Assembly: GCA_001803315.1 (NCBI GenBank)
Contig: MHBQ01000065.1
Span: forward strand, 1-64,000
Length of the DNA stretch: 64,000 nt
Direction of reading: 5' to 3'
Source of the DNA: Lentisphaerae bacterium RIFOXYC12_FULL_60_16
GTDB taxonomy: Bacteria > Verrucomicrobiota > Kiritimatiellia > UBA8416 > YA12-FULL-60-10
Each line of letters opens with the position of its first letter. The stretch's first letter is position 1. The position numbers and the translations under genes were made by a program. The notes under the pieces are model-generated. The model did no database searches and had not been told where the DNA came from. It worked only from the letters and a program-made list of their open reading frames with translations. Shown here in pieces: positions 43,684 through 53,701 of the stretch.

Positions 43684-44920
43684 GCAGACCATAGAGAAGC
43701 ACGATCTCGCCATCGCCGAAGTTGTATTCGACCAGTCCGTTCAACATAAGCGCGAACAGGGCAAACAGGATAAACCGGGCGGCCCGCTGATCAGGACCAC
43801 GGGCAAACACCAGAAATCCAAGCGCATCCAGTAATGCCTTGCTCATCCAGGCAACGTAAAAGGCAAATCCGAGCCACCCCATTTCCACCCGAATCTGGAA
43901 TAAATTGGAATGCAGGTGATTCCGGTTCGGCTCCACATCCGGTCCGTATTCCCGCATGAAATCACTGGACATCGAATACCAACCGATCCCCTCCGGATAA
44001 TCCCGTGCCATGGCCGGTGCAAGCTGGGTCCACATGTACATGCGGCCGCCGCGACCCTCCTGAAATTCATCCCGCAACCCCTCCAGACGCGACCGCACCG
44101 GTGGGACAAACCAAAGGCTCAGCACCGCCAGGACCAGCAACAGGAACCCCTTGCGTCCGGCACGCCCAACCAACAGTGCCCCTGCCGCGATGATCGCACA
44201 CATCCAGGATCCGCGTTTGAAGCTCATGAGCAGGCCCGTCCCGCACAGCAGCAGGAGTGCCATGAACCATCTCCGTGAACGGACTTGGGTACAGGCACTG
44301 GTCACCCAGGCTACCGCCAATAGGATACCGACCACGAACCGCTGGGCATGTGTCATGGAACCGATTTTTATCATCCCGTCCATCCAGGTTTCAACAACCT
44401 CGGTACGCACGAGATTCCATGCCTCCAGGGGGGCCGATACCCATTGACGAAGCGTCAGAACCACCATGCCGACTGCCAGGGCCAGCAGGACATCGGTCTG
44501 GCGTCGCTCTGAATTTACCAGGGTCGCCGACAGCGGAATGATGAAGAACCAGGCCAGTTTATCCAGTTTCCGGACCCCGGTGTCCGGATCGATCCCGAGA
44601 TACGTCACCGGAATAGCCAGCAGGAAGAAGGCCGCCCACAACCAGGCGGTTAACGGGAAACGAATGCGCCGTGCTTCATCGAATGAATACTGCACAACCA
44701 GGATGGCGCTGATCATGGCAGCGATCCGGGAGGCCCCCAGTGAAAACGGCATGACACAAACCGAGACCAGAAAAATAAGCCAGGCCGCATGTTCCCGGCG
44801 CAGTGACGCGCCTGACCATGCGGAGGTCAAAACCAGCGGAAGACGCCACCTCCGACTTGCGGATAGCCGGGTGTTATCACCCGATCCCGATGCAGGATCG
44901 ACCGAAGAAAGCGTTTCCAT
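43601..44920 (-). CDS. O-antigen ligase / polymerase-like membrane protein
   Basis: A 439-residue membrane protein with about ten to twelve hydrophobic segments and the large periplasmic loop of the WaaL/Wzy (O-antigen_lig) family, holding RGGRMYMWTQLAPAMARDYP and GIGWYSM, then NHLHSNLFQIRVEMGWLG, the usual H-N-x-x-L motif region. It joins O-antigen or a similar glycan to a lipid carrier. The ATG at 44920 has GGGGGAT before it but gives a 94-base overlap with the preceding gene; a TTG at 44830 would instead couple by TTGA. It also overlaps trmB at its 3' end. Confidence 0.83.
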   Translation of the reverse strand: METLSSVDPASGSGDNTRLSASRRWRLPLVLTSAWSGASLRREHAAWLIFLVSVCVMPFSLGASRIAAMISAILVVQYSFDEARRIRFPLTAWLWAAFFLLAIPVTYLGIDPDTGVRKLDKLAWFFIIPLSATLVNSERRQTDVLLALAVGMVVLTLRQWVSAPLEAWNLVRTEVVETWMDGMIKIGSMTHAQRFVVGILLAVAWVTSACTQVRSRRWFMALLLLCGTGLLMSFKRGSWMCAIIAAGALLVGRAGRKGFLLLVLAVLSLWFVPPVRSRLEGLRDEFQEGRGGRMYMWTQLAPAMARDYPEGIGWYSMSSDFMREYGPDVEPNRNHLHSNLFQIRVEMGWLGFAFYVAWMSKALLDALGFLVFARGPDQRAARFILFALFALMLNGLVEYNFGDGEIVLLYGLLMGCAAAGLRRSIAFETNTGIPAAAPG

Positions 44921-45636
44921 GTCATCCCCCATTTCCGTTTGAAACAGGCTTTGGCATCCGTACAAACCGAGGCGTCAAAACGCGATGCCGTCATACGTGA
45001 GAAATGATATACCAAACTGGTCCCGACACCAATAAAATGCCGGCACCCATGCTGGTACATCGCAAAGGCAAGGTCGGGATCGCTTCCTTCACCCGGAAAG
45101 TAGGCCTCGTCAAATCCACCCACCGCATCCCAATCCCGTTTCGCCAGCAGGAGGGGCGTCCAGGTGCTGACCACATTATAGGGCCGTCGGAGACGGGGAA
45201 GGTCGTTGAGCAGGTCAGCTTCCCGGAAATGCGACGGGTCACAACCATAATCCTGCCCGCCGATATAACCGGGGTGGGCACGGCCTGCCTCGATCGCGGT
45301 GCCGGACAACCAGAGGGGATCAGCCATCCCCAGGTATTGCATCAAGGCCGTATCCCATCCGGGTAACGCCACCATGTCGTCGTTGAAAAAACACACATGG
45401 TCGCAGCCGGCCTGCTTAACGCCGCGGTTGACCGCCCCGCATACCCCGAGATTGTGTTCGAAATACAGGGTCTGGACACCCGTCCCCCCACCCCATTGAC
45501 GACACGCATCATCGGCTTCATTGAAACACACGATGATCTCATGTTCGACCGCACTATGCCGACGCAGACTCCGAACGGCCAAATCCAAGCAGGAAAGGTT
45601 TTTCCACGTTGGAATGACGATCGAAAAACGCGGCAT
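44827..45636 (-). CDS. Glycosyltransferase, family 2
   Basis: A 269-residue GT-A enzyme: FSIVIPTWKNLSCLDLAVRS at the start, VCFFNDDMVALPGWD containing the metal-binding D-x-D-like NDD, and WDAVGGFDEAYFPGEGSDPDLA with the usual acceptor-site ED/D region. It adds a sugar to a surface glycan, probably with the ligase encoded next. It starts one base after the M20D hydrolase stop, so it may be carried on the long catabolic operon. Confidence 0.87.
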   Translation of the reverse strand: MPRFSIVIPTWKNLSCLDLAVRSLRRHSAVEHEIIVCFNEADDACRQWGGGTGVQTLYFEHNLGVCGAVNRGVKQAGCDHVCFFNDDMVALPGWDTALMQYLGMADPLWLSGTAIEAGRAHPGYIGGQDYGCDPSHFREADLLNDLPRLRRPYNVVSTWTPLLLAKRDWDAVGGFDEAYFPGEGSDPDLAFAMYQHGCRHFIGVGTSLVYHFSRMTASRFDASVCTDAKACFKRKWGMTWKRFLRSILHRDRVITPGYPQVGGGVFRWF

Positions 45637-45637
45637 C

Positions 45638-46858
45638 CTACCTCCGACCGGTTCCCGGATTGCGTCGAGCCTCCTGCTTCACCGCTTGGAAGGCCCCGGT
45701 ATCCGTTGATAAACGGACCGCCGCCAAGGCCATACCGATACCGGCTTTCATGGCCTGCTGGTAGGCATAATCCGTGTTGGCAAGTTTCATGAAATCGCGG
45801 GTATGCAAAGCGGCCACGGTATGGCCGGCCGGTACAATGCCGAAAAAGGGATGCGACGCAGGCACGATCTGACTGACATTCCCCATATCCAGTGAACCGC
45901 GGGTCTCATTACCCTTCGCCGTTTCAAAGACAATTCCGGCCATGTTATAGGCTTCGGTCATGACGGTTTCCAAGGCAGCATTAATCCGAAACGAACGATA
46001 TCCCGGTTTGACCGGACGAATGGATACGCCGGCGCCCAGCGCGAGTCCAGCCCCCCGGGCTGCACGCCTGACCTGCCGGCACAAGGCGTCAAGCCGGGCC
46101 TCACTGGAGCTGCGCACCACCACCTCGACAACCGCTTGTTCCGGTATGACGTTCACCGCTTTGCCACCGTCGCGTACCACGGCGTGTAGACGCGCATCTT
46201 CATGCAGATGCTGACGCCAGGCATTGAGGGCGTTGATAAATAAAACCGCTGCATCCAAGGCATTGATGCCGTCCCAGGGACAAACCGCCGCATGGGCGGC
46301 CTTTCCACGAAATTGGACCACCAGGGTCTCAAGCGCATTGGCGCCCGCAATGGGACGGTTAAAGGTCGATGGATGCGTCATCCAGCAAGCGTCCAGATGG
46401 TCAAACGCATGCCGGTCCGCCATGATCCCCTTGCCGGCAAACAACTCTTCAGCCGGGGTCCCGATGATTTCAAAGCGGCCCCGCCAGTGCGCCCGGGTTC
46501 CCGCCATACCGACAGCAGCAGACAAGGCCGCCACCGTGATCAGGTTATGCCCACAGGCGTGCCCCAACCCGTCAAGGGCATCATATTCGGCCAGGACGCC
46601 CAGACAGGGACCCCGCGGGGTTCGACCGGTCAATGTCGCACGGAAGGACGTTTTCAACCCGACCCAGGGATGTTCAACCCGGTATCCCTGTTCGCGTAAA
46701 AAAGCAACCACCCGCTGTACCGCACGGTGTTCCTGGAATCCAATCTCCGGTTCAGCATGCAAGGCACGGCCGATAGCCCGGAGGGCGGAAGCCTGCCGTC
46801 GCACACAATCCTTGATGCCGGTGCCGGCTTTACCGTATGGCTGCTTTTTCGCGGGCAT
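45638..46858 (-). CDS. M20D-family amidohydrolase
   Basis: A 406-residue zinc hydrolase of the amidohydrolase/carboxypeptidase branch of M20 (AbgB, HipO and relatives), which cleave N-acyl or aryl amides of amino acids. Motifs: LHAEPEIGFQE, VLAEYDALDGLGHACGHN with metal ligands, GTPAEELFAGK, KAAHAAVCPWDGINALDA in the dimerisation domain, and PAGHTVAALHT. The ATG at 46858 is chosen because the previous gene stops two bases before it. One of two M20 enzymes in this operon. Confidence 0.87.
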   Translation of the reverse strand: MPAKKQPYGKAGTGIKDCVRRQASALRAIGRALHAEPEIGFQEHRAVQRVVAFLREQGYRVEHPWVGLKTSFRATLTGRTPRGPCLGVLAEYDALDGLGHACGHNLITVAALSAAVGMAGTRAHWRGRFEIIGTPAEELFAGKGIMADRHAFDHLDACWMTHPSTFNRPIAGANALETLVVQFRGKAAHAAVCPWDGINALDAAVLFINALNAWRQHLHEDARLHAVVRDGGKAVNVIPEQAVVEVVVRSSSEARLDALCRQVRRAARGAGLALGAGVSIRPVKPGYRSFRINAALETVMTEAYNMAGIVFETAKGNETRGSLDMGNVSQIVPASHPFFGIVPAGHTVAALHTRDFMKLANTDYAYQQAMKAGIGMALAAVRLSTDTGAFQAVKQEARRNPGTGRR

Positions 46859-46859
46859 G

Positions 46860-47936
46860 TCAGCCTTTCCATTCCCAGGCCGATTCATCGTCCTTGACCG
46901 GGAGGGAGACCGCCCGCCGCTTGGCGGCGGACTGGTACATGGCCAGCACAATTTCCAACGTCGGCCGCACGGCGGTTACCGGAATAACCACTTCCCGATC
47001 TTCCCGAACGGCGTCGATCATGTCCTGAATGACCACCTGATGATCCAGGAACCCGAAATCGGTTGCACCACCGGCGGCGGTTGCCTGGGATGCACTGCCC
47101 AGCTGCCGGATGGCATCATCGCCCGGCTGTTCATCACGGAACTTCCAAGTATGGATCTTTTCACCGGTTACAATGGCGGTCCCGTTGGTTCCGTTGATTT
47201 CAATGCGCAGATCGGTTCCCGGCCACAGGGCCGTGGAGGCTTCCACCACACCCTGGGCGCCATTGGCAAACTCGACAAATGCCAGTACCGTATCCTCGAT
47301 TTGGATGCCCGGATGTGCCAGGTTGTTCATCCGCGCCTGAACCCGCCGGGCCGGCCCAATGAGGTACTGCAACAGATCAATGTAGTGAAAGGCATGCTGA
47401 ACGGTCACACCAGCGCCGCTTTTCCGTGACATCCGCCAGGCATCCGATTGGTAATACTCAATGGAACGGAACCATTTCATGTAGGCATCCGCATGCAACA
47501 CCGTGCCAAACCGGCCGCTGTCAATGGCCTGCTTGATGGCCTGAATGGACTTTCTCACCCGACACTGCACCGTGCAACCGAACTTGACCCTGGCCTTCTT
47601 GCAGGCGGTAATCATCTCGTCCGTATCATGAAGACTCATGGCCGGTGGTTTCTCCGTCAACACATGCCGCTTGGCGGCCGCCGCCTGAACCACGGCATCC
47701 CGGTGCAAATGATTGGGCAGACAAATATTCACGACCTGGATGGCCGGATCCGCCAGCATTTCCTTGAACGTGTAATAGGCCTTGACCTTGTATTCGGCCG
47801 CCATCTTGTCGGCCCGTTCCTTGGCCATGTCACATATGGCCAGCAATTTTCCCCCTTTTGATGCCTGGATGGCCTTGGCATGAAAAGGCGACACCAAACC
47901 CGCCCCCAGAATTCCAAACCCGATGGATGTAGCCAT
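46860..47936 (-). CDS. Gfo/Idh/MocA-family oxidoreductase (third in the operon)
   Basis: A 358-residue NAD(P)-dependent sugar or cyclitol dehydrogenase. N-terminal Rossmann fold GFGILGAGLVSPFHA, NICLPNHLHRD, the EKP motif as LTEKPPAMS with the catalytic-region Lys, and GAGVTVQHAFHYIDLLQYLIGP, in which His/Asp of the usual D-x-G-x-H/HxxD motif remain. The substrate is unknown. The spacing to its neighbours is 31 and 1 bases. Confidence 0.87.
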   Translation of the reverse strand: MATSIGFGILGAGLVSPFHAKAIQASKGGKLLAICDMAKERADKMAAEYKVKAYYTFKEMLADPAIQVVNICLPNHLHRDAVVQAAAAKRHVLTEKPPAMSLHDTDEMITACKKARVKFGCTVQCRVRKSIQAIKQAIDSGRFGTVLHADAYMKWFRSIEYYQSDAWRMSRKSGAGVTVQHAFHYIDLLQYLIGPARRVQARMNNLAHPGIQIEDTVLAFVEFANGAQGVVEASTALWPGTDLRIEINGTNGTAIVTGEKIHTWKFRDEQPGDDAIRQLGSASQATAAGGATDFGFLDHQVVIQDMIDAVREDREVVIPVTAVRPTLEIVLAMYQSAAKRRAVSLPVKDDESAWEWKG

Positions 47937-47967
47937 GACGAATCCCCCTATTCCCTTGCCTCCGGCT

Positions 47968-49005
47968 TCAGGCCGGAATCAGCAGGGCTTTTAACGCTTC
48001 CAACCGCTCAATCGCATCAAAGACCGATTCCCACTGTGCCAGTGGTGCACGATGGCTTATAACCTCCTGGGCTGGTACCGCACCGCTGTGAATCAGGTGA
48101 ATGGTCCGATCCCAGGATGTGTAACTGGTGGACATGCAGAACTGGACATCCACCACCTTGAATGCAAATTTGTCCCAGGGAAGTTCCACGGGCCGGTTGC
48201 CGGTCAGGCCGATCGCACAAATCCTGCCACGTTTCCGCACCAGATCAACCGTTGAAGGTATGGCCTTCGGGGCTCCGCTGCATTCCGCCACGACATCCGC
48301 ACCCAGCCCGCCGGTCAGTTCCATGACGGCTTCCACAGCGTTGCGTTGGCCGATGTTGATAACCTGGCGGAATCCCAAATCACGGGCTTTCTTGAGCCGC
48401 AACGCCTCGTCACCAGGAGTTCCAAGAATCACCACTTCGCGGGCGCCTGCCGCCCGTGCCACCATGGCGGTCAACAAACCGATGGGCCCGGGCCCCTGAA
48501 CCACGACCAGGTCCCCGGGAATCACCCCGGTCCGTTCAATCAGGTCCGTCACGGCATTCGCAGTAGGTTCCACAACGGCAGCCTGATCCCAGGTCATATC
48601 GGCGGGAATGGTATGCAGCAAGCGTTCAGGATAGCAGATGTATTCCGCCATACCGCCATCAATCCCCCATCCCGGAGATCGTTTGTCCGGACAAATCTGG
48701 ATGTTCCCGGTACGGCAAAGCGGACATACCCCGCAGGCACGGGTGTGCGGTTCTGCCACCACCCGATCCCCCTCCTTGATCCGTTTGCAGTCTGCCCCCC
48801 GCTCAATGACCGTTCCCGTAAACTCATGACCCAGAATGACGGGCGGCCAGTAGGGAAAGCTGTCATGCCGCACATGGATATCCGAACCACAGATACCGCA
48901 GGCGGCAATCTTTATCTTCACTTCACCGGGACCGGGAACCGGCTCCTTGACATCCCGAACCTCGATGAAACCGACACCTTTTTGTGTTTTTACGAGTGCT
49001 TTCAT
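47968..49005 (-). CDS. Zinc-dependent medium-chain dehydrogenase
   Basis: A 345-residue MDR enzyme like sorbitol or threonine dehydrogenase. Catalytic zinc ligands sit in CGICGSDIH and GHEFTG; the structural zinc cysteines are in CGVCPLCRTGNIQIC. The NAD-binding motif is VVVQGPGPIGLL. It oxidises a secondary alcohol of a polyol or sugar. The ATG at 49005 overlaps the stop of the M20 gene (ATGA), which sets the start. Confidence 0.9.
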   Translation of the reverse strand: MKALVKTQKGVGFIEVRDVKEPVPGPGEVKIKIAACGICGSDIHVRHDSFPYWPPVILGHEFTGTVIERGADCKRIKEGDRVVAEPHTRACGVCPLCRTGNIQICPDKRSPGWGIDGGMAEYICYPERLLHTIPADMTWDQAAVVEPTANAVTDLIERTGVIPGDLVVVQGPGPIGLLTAMVARAAGAREVVILGTPGDEALRLKKARDLGFRQVINIGQRNAVEAVMELTGGLGADVVAECSGAPKAIPSTVDLVRKRGRICAIGLTGNRPVELPWDKFAFKVVDVQFCMSTSYTSWDRTIHLIHSGAVPAQEVISHRAPLAQWESVFDAIERLEALKALLIPA

Positions 49006-50246
49006 TCTGTTACCCCCGAATAACCGGTCAGGAAATCCACCAATACACAAGCCGCGGCGGCCACATCGTTGAGATCAATCTGTTCCTGGCGCGAATGCGC
49101 CACTTTCAAGGAACCCGGTCCATACACCAATGAAGGGATTCTCAACTGGTTGTTGTAGAACCAGGCATCACAGGATGCCGTCATGCCGGCAATCTCGGTG
49201 GGAGCACCCAGTTTGCGCGATGATTGAAGCAGGGCCTGCGGCACCTCGTGCGAGGGTTCAAGCACGCTGCTGTCATGCCGGTACAGGAAGGTAAGTTCCA
49301 CGTTGTGCATGGCATCCGCGCCCAACCCGGCAGCCAGGGCCGCGGACATTTCCGCCTGAACCTGCTGATGTGTCTTGTTGGGCAGGAGTCCCAACACCCC
49401 CATCAGCACCGCCTTGCTTGGCGCCGATGCCGGCCAGTTGCCGGCCTGCAAACTACCGAAGGTGATCGGCATCGGGTTCGGATAACCGTCAAAAAGAGGA
49501 AATCCCCGTGAAGCGGCCAGCAGCTCTGCATGATAACGTTCCAGAACCGCCATGGCATCCCGTGCCAGCAATAACGCGCTTCTCGTCTGGCCGGCCTGGC
49601 CGCTATGCCCCGCTTTGCCGGTACAGACCAGGCGAAACCAGACGGCACCACGGATCGATGTCAGTATTCGCTGTTCCGTGGGTTCCAGCACGATGCAGGC
49701 ATCGGCCTTTTCCCCGCGCCGCGCCATGGCAAGCGTACCATTGCCGCCATTCTCCTCCTCCACAACGATATGGGCCACAAGATCCCCCTTGAGGCGGATA
49801 CCCAACTGTTGCAAGGCACGGAATACCAGCCAGATCGTGGCGGCCTGGCCCTTGGCATCACAAGCGCCACGGCCATGCACCACGGTTCCCTCGATTCGGG
49901 GATTCCACGGTTCAGCCATATCCTCCGAAGGCGGGACCACGTCCAGATGCGTATTAAACAATACCGTAGGCCCCCCACCCGTCCCCTTGCTCACGGCCCG
50001 CACATTAAACCGACCCTTGTAACGGATATCCGGGATCGGCGTGCTGTAATCCGGGTCGTTGCGCAGGGCGTCATCGAGCGGTATGCGCGTCGCACGCGAT
50101 GCACATCGCTTGAATCCACCCAATGCCAAACGCATGGCGTCCCGTTCACAACCCGGTGTCGACGGGCACCGGATCAGATCGCACAGGAAATCCCGTGCTT
50201 CCGGCAGAACGGCGGCAATGCCCTCGCGAATGCGGTCCGGTGTCAT
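49002..50246 (-). CDS. M20 peptidase / N-deacylase (ArgE/DapE-like)
   Basis: A 414-residue di-zinc amidohydrolase. Metal and catalytic motifs: NTHLDVVPP, HGRGACDAKGQ, VVEEENGGNGT and VAHSRQEQI near the end; KAGHSGQAGQ marks the dimerisation domain. The family removes acyl groups from amino acids or cleaves dipeptides. It lies between a class III aminotransferase (4-base overlap) and a zinc dehydrogenase (4-base overlap), so a deacylation linked to transamination is likely. Confidence 0.88.
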   Translation of the reverse strand: MTPDRIREGIAAVLPEARDFLCDLIRCPSTPGCERDAMRLALGGFKRCASRATRIPLDDALRNDPDYSTPIPDIRYKGRFNVRAVSKGTGGGPTVLFNTHLDVVPPSEDMAEPWNPRIEGTVVHGRGACDAKGQAATIWLVFRALQQLGIRLKGDLVAHIVVEEENGGNGTLAMARRGEKADACIVLEPTEQRILTSIRGAVWFRLVCTGKAGHSGQAGQTRSALLLARDAMAVLERYHAELLAASRGFPLFDGYPNPMPITFGSLQAGNWPASAPSKAVLMGVLGLLPNKTHQQVQAEMSAALAAGLGADAMHNVELTFLYRHDSSVLEPSHEVPQALLQSSRKLGAPTEIAGMTASCDAWFYNNQLRIPSLVYGPGSLKVAHSRQEQIDLNDVAAAACVLVDFLTGYSGVTE

Positions 50247-51565
50247 AACGAAAGGTCCTTCAGGACAGACTCCATGATCTGGAGGCTTTCATCCGCCTGT
50301 TCCTGGGTAATCACCAGCGGCGGTGCGACCCGGATGACATTGCCATAGACCCCCACCGAACCGACAATCAAACCGCGGTTGGCACACCCGTCAATCACGG
50401 GACGGATCAACTCGGGAGCCGGCTTTTTGGTCTTTTTGTCCGCAACGAATTCCAGCCCCATGACAAGCCCCATGCCGCGCACACAGCCAAGGTACGGGCA
50501 TTTGGACGCCATGGACTGGAGCCGTTCCATCATGAATCGGCCGATCCGGGCAGAATTTTCAACCAACCGTTCCCGCTCATAGATCTCGAGAATCGCGATG
50601 ACCGCCGCACTGGCTACCGGGTTGCCACCGAGGGTGCTGGACAACTCCCCTTTCTTCAAGCAGGCGAACACGGAATCACGCGCCGCCACAGCCGATACGG
50701 GAACGCCGCAACCAATGGCCTTGCCGATGGTCATGATGTCGACATCCAGCTGCTCGTGCTCCTGGGCCCACATCTTACCCGTTCGGCCATAGGACGCCTG
50801 CACTTCATCAAGCGTTATCAGCATGCCCCGCGCGTGCGCCCATTCCACCAACCGGGTCAACCACCCTTCCGGCGGGAAGATGAACCCGGCGGCTCCCTGG
50901 TAGGGTTCCACCAGCACGCCTGCCAGGCTGCCTACCGAATTGGACTGGATAACGGTATCGAGATAGTCGAAATAACGGCGGAACGACGGTCCATCCTGGC
51001 AGAATCCCAGGGTGTCACGGTACGGATTCGGGAATGCTGCCCGGATAATTCCAGGAACCCCGGGACCATAGCCACGTTTGGGACCCGCCATGCCACCCAT
51101 CGAGGCAGCGCCAAAGGTCCGACCATGGAATCCGCCTTCGAAAGTCAGGATTTCAAAACATCCCGTCTTCCGTCGCATCAGGCGCATGGCGGCTTCCGTC
51201 GTTTCACTGCCCGTCGACAGGAAAAAGCAACGGTTAAGATGCTTGGGCAGCACCTTGACCAGCTTTTCAGCAGCCAGGATCCGCTGAACATTGGCGCATT
51301 CGTAATTGTTAAGCAGTTGTCCGGACGCTTCCTGAACCGCCTTGACGAGGTGGGGGTGACAATGCCCCACATTGGTAACCAGCACCCCGGACGTCCAGTC
51401 AATGAACTGGTTGCCGTCAACATCGTTCACCACGCATCCATGGGCGGACTCCCACACGATCGGCGCCTGATATCCCACAACATCCGCTTCAAACTGATGC
51501 CAGCGTTCCAGCAAGGCCTTGCTTTTGGGACCCGGCAACGAACCATTCACACGTGTGATTTTCAT
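50243..51565 (-). CDS. Class III PLP aminotransferase
   Basis: A 440-residue omega-aminotransferase of the GABA/ornithine aminotransferase group. Motifs: GHCHPHLVKAV, FFLSTGSETTEAAMR, FEGGFHGRTFGA, VEPYQGAAGF, LITLDEVQASYGRTG and the PLP lysine in MTIGKAIGCGVPV. It transfers an amino group at a terminal or secondary carbon, or may act as an amino-acid epimerase; the sequence does not decide. It overlaps the M20 gene and is 37 bases from the hydroxyacid dehydrogenase gene. Confidence 0.87.
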   Translation of the reverse strand: MKITRVNGSLPGPKSKALLERWHQFEADVVGYQAPIVWESAHGCVVNDVDGNQFIDWTSGVLVTNVGHCHPHLVKAVQEASGQLLNNYECANVQRILAAEKLVKVLPKHLNRCFFLSTGSETTEAAMRLMRRKTGCFEILTFEGGFHGRTFGAASMGGMAGPKRGYGPGVPGIIRAAFPNPYRDTLGFCQDGPSFRRYFDYLDTVIQSNSVGSLAGVLVEPYQGAAGFIFPPEGWLTRLVEWAHARGMLITLDEVQASYGRTGKMWAQEHEQLDVDIMTIGKAIGCGVPVSAVAARDSVFACLKKGELSSTLGGNPVASAAVIAILEIYERERLVENSARIGRFMMERLQSMASKCPYLGCVRGMGLVMGLEFVADKKTKKPAPELIRPVIDGCANRGLIVGSVGVYGNVIRVAPPLVITQEQADESLQIMESVLKDLSL

Positions 51566-51602
51566 AAAACCGCAGCTCGCTTTCCCACCCCGGATCGGGA
51601 TG

Positions 51603-52589
51603 TTACTTCCTGAGGGTTTCCTTGTTGATCACGCACCGGGCATTGCCGCCCTTGGACCATGATACGATATCGTCGAGTATACTCTTCCGGATTTCCCACC
51701 CGGCCTCTTCCGATGCCCACCCGATATGCGGGGTCAGGATGATGTTGTCCAACCCGAACAGCGGATGCGTCGGGGGCGGTGGTTCAACGGTAAAAACATC
51801 GATTGCCGCACCGGCAATCCGCCGTTCACGCAGCACCTGACCGAGCGCCACCTCGTCCACCATGCCGCCCCGGGCAGTATTGACCAGATAGGCGGTTGGT
51901 TTCATCAGGGACAGGGTGCGGGCATTGACAATCTGCTTCGTTTCATCGTTCAACGGTGTGTGAACGGTCAGGAAATCCGATTCCTTGAACAGCGTATCCG
52001 TATCCACCCACTGTATCCCCTCCATCTCCGCCTTCCGCTTATCACTCAGATAAGGATCGGAACCGAGAATACGGAATCCAAAACTCTTCAGCTTTCTGAA
52101 GACCCGGCTCCCGATCCGCCCCAACCCCAGGATTCCAAGGGTCTTTCCGTCCAACCGGTAAATGGGAAACAGTTTCGAAAAATCCCATTGGCCGGTGGCG
52201 CTGGCCTGGTCGAGGGTTGCGCGGCTCCAGACTACCTTGCGTCCGCAGGCAAAGATCAAGGCCACGGCATGCTCCGCCACATCTTCCTTGCAGTAGTCCG
52301 GCTGATAGGCGAACTGGATGCCATGCCGGGTGCAGGCAGCGACGTCCACGTTGTCATACCCGATGCCATGGCGGATCAGCAGGCGGCAATCCTTCAACAA
52401 GGCCAATTGCGCGTCATGCATCTTGACCATATTGACCACCACCACCTCGGCGCCGGCACACTGGGAAGCAACCTCTGCTTCCGGCTTGAACTTCAACTGG
52501 AAGGCACCAAACCCGATACCCGCCTTGCGCAATTCGCCGGCTTCCCAATCCAGATTGTCCTCGATATAATCGGTCACTACCGCTTTCAT
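51603..52589 (-). CDS. D-isomer-specific 2-hydroxyacid dehydrogenase
   Basis: A 328-residue NAD-dependent enzyme of the phosphoglycerate dehydrogenase/CtBP type. NAD-binding GILGLGRIGSRVFRKL is followed by the catalytic Arg in VNTARGGMVDE, Glu in VFTVEPPP and His in LTPHIGWASEEA. It interconverts a 2-keto acid and a D-2-hydroxy acid. Its start overlaps the stop of the Gfo/Idh gene by 4 bases. Confidence 0.9.
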   Translation of the reverse strand: MKAVVTDYIEDNLDWEAGELRKAGIGFGAFQLKFKPEAEVASQCAGAEVVVVNMVKMHDAQLALLKDCRLLIRHGIGYDNVDVAACTRHGIQFAYQPDYCKEDVAEHAVALIFACGRKVVWSRATLDQASATGQWDFSKLFPIYRLDGKTLGILGLGRIGSRVFRKLKSFGFRILGSDPYLSDKRKAEMEGIQWVDTDTLFKESDFLTVHTPLNDETKQIVNARTLSLMKPTAYLVNTARGGMVDEVALGQVLRERRIAGAAIDVFTVEPPPPTHPLFGLDNIILTPHIGWASEEAGWEIRKSILDDIVSWSKGGNARCVINKETLRK

Positions 52590-53659
52590 CGCTTGATCTC
52601 CACCCAGCGTCGTGCGCTGTCCGACTGGTAAACGGCCTCAACCACCCGTAACGCTTCCACCCCATCCTGGCCGCTGATCGGTGGTTCCTTGCCGGTCCGC
52701 ACAGACCGTACAAACGCCCGGAGATACTCCAACCCCATGAATCCGGAATAACCGGGGGTCGGCTGAAGCTCAAACTCCTGGCTGCGCCGCGGTGAACCGG
52801 CAAAGGCGGCATCGTCGCTGCACACATGCAGCACATCCTTCTGTCCCTCGTAGGCCGGTGACCAGGAGATCACCCCACGGGTCCCCCGGAACGCCACATA
52901 CAGGTCACGCCCGCAAGGGAACGCATCCGGCACGGTGTAACTGATATCCAACGCCACAATGGCTCCCTTTTTGAAACGCAAATGGGCAAAGGAATTATCC
53001 TCGACGTCGTATTCCTGGTTGATTTTGACATTACGCCCGGAAACCTCAACCACTTCATCCTGCAGGATCATCCGGCAGAGATCGATCCAGTGGACCCCCA
53101 GATTATACATGGGGCCACCGCCGGATTTTGCCTTTTCCAAAATCCAGGGGGACTTTCCGTCCAAATAACGGGTCAGTCGACCGGCAGCACAACGACCTTC
53201 ACCACCCACAACCTCTCCGATCATCCCGGAACTGATCAGACGCTTGATTTCCTGGGCCACGGGATGCAACCGCCAGCAATATCCGGTGGTCAATTGAACC
53301 TTGTTTCGACGGGCAGCAGTCACGATGCGTTCCGCCCCGCGGCGCGTGGATGCCATGGGTTTTTCCACCATCAAATGGGCGCCTGCCGCCGCACAAAGTT
53401 CGGCCGCGTCGGGACAATCCACATGCGGCAGAAACAAGGCTGCAATATCCGGCTGTTCAGCTTTCAGGAGTCGATCCAACCGGTCGTATCCGCGGATCCC
53501 GAAGTCCTGGCAGAAAGGTTCACGAAGCGTGCCATCCTCTTCAAAGACGGACGTGACCCTGACGTCCGGAACCGCCTTGAACAGGGTCATGTAGGAACGG
53601 GGGTGCAAATGCCCCAACCCGATCACGGCAACCTTCAATGGTGCAACCTCGCGTTTCAT
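52586..53659 (-). CDS. Gfo/Idh/MocA-family oxidoreductase (second in the operon)
   Basis: A 357-residue Rossmann-fold oxidoreductase: VAVIGLGHLHPRSY, ALFLPHVDCPD, the EKP motif MVEKPMAST, TTGYCWRLHP and GGGPMYNLGVHWIDLCRMI with the catalytic Asp/His pattern. Typical members oxidise or reduce C-2 to C-5 of sugars and inositols. It is 42 bases downstream of another family member and overlaps the 2-hydroxyacid dehydrogenase gene. Confidence 0.87.
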   Translation of the reverse strand: MKREVAPLKVAVIGLGHLHPRSYMTLFKAVPDVRVTSVFEEDGTLREPFCQDFGIRGYDRLDRLLKAEQPDIAALFLPHVDCPDAAELCAAAGAHLMVEKPMASTRRGAERIVTAARRNKVQLTTGYCWRLHPVAQEIKRLISSGMIGEVVGGEGRCAAGRLTRYLDGKSPWILEKAKSGGGPMYNLGVHWIDLCRMILQDEVVEVSGRNVKINQEYDVEDNSFAHLRFKKGAIVALDISYTVPDAFPCGRDLYVAFRGTRGVISWSPAYEGQKDVLHVCSDDAAFAGSPRRSQEFELQPTPGYSGFMGLEYLRAFVRSVRTGKEPPISGQDGVEALRVVEAVYQSDSARRWVEIKR

Positions 53660-53701
53660 CCGGTTTAGTCCTGCCTTTCTGTTACCAACATCATTCCCAA
53701 A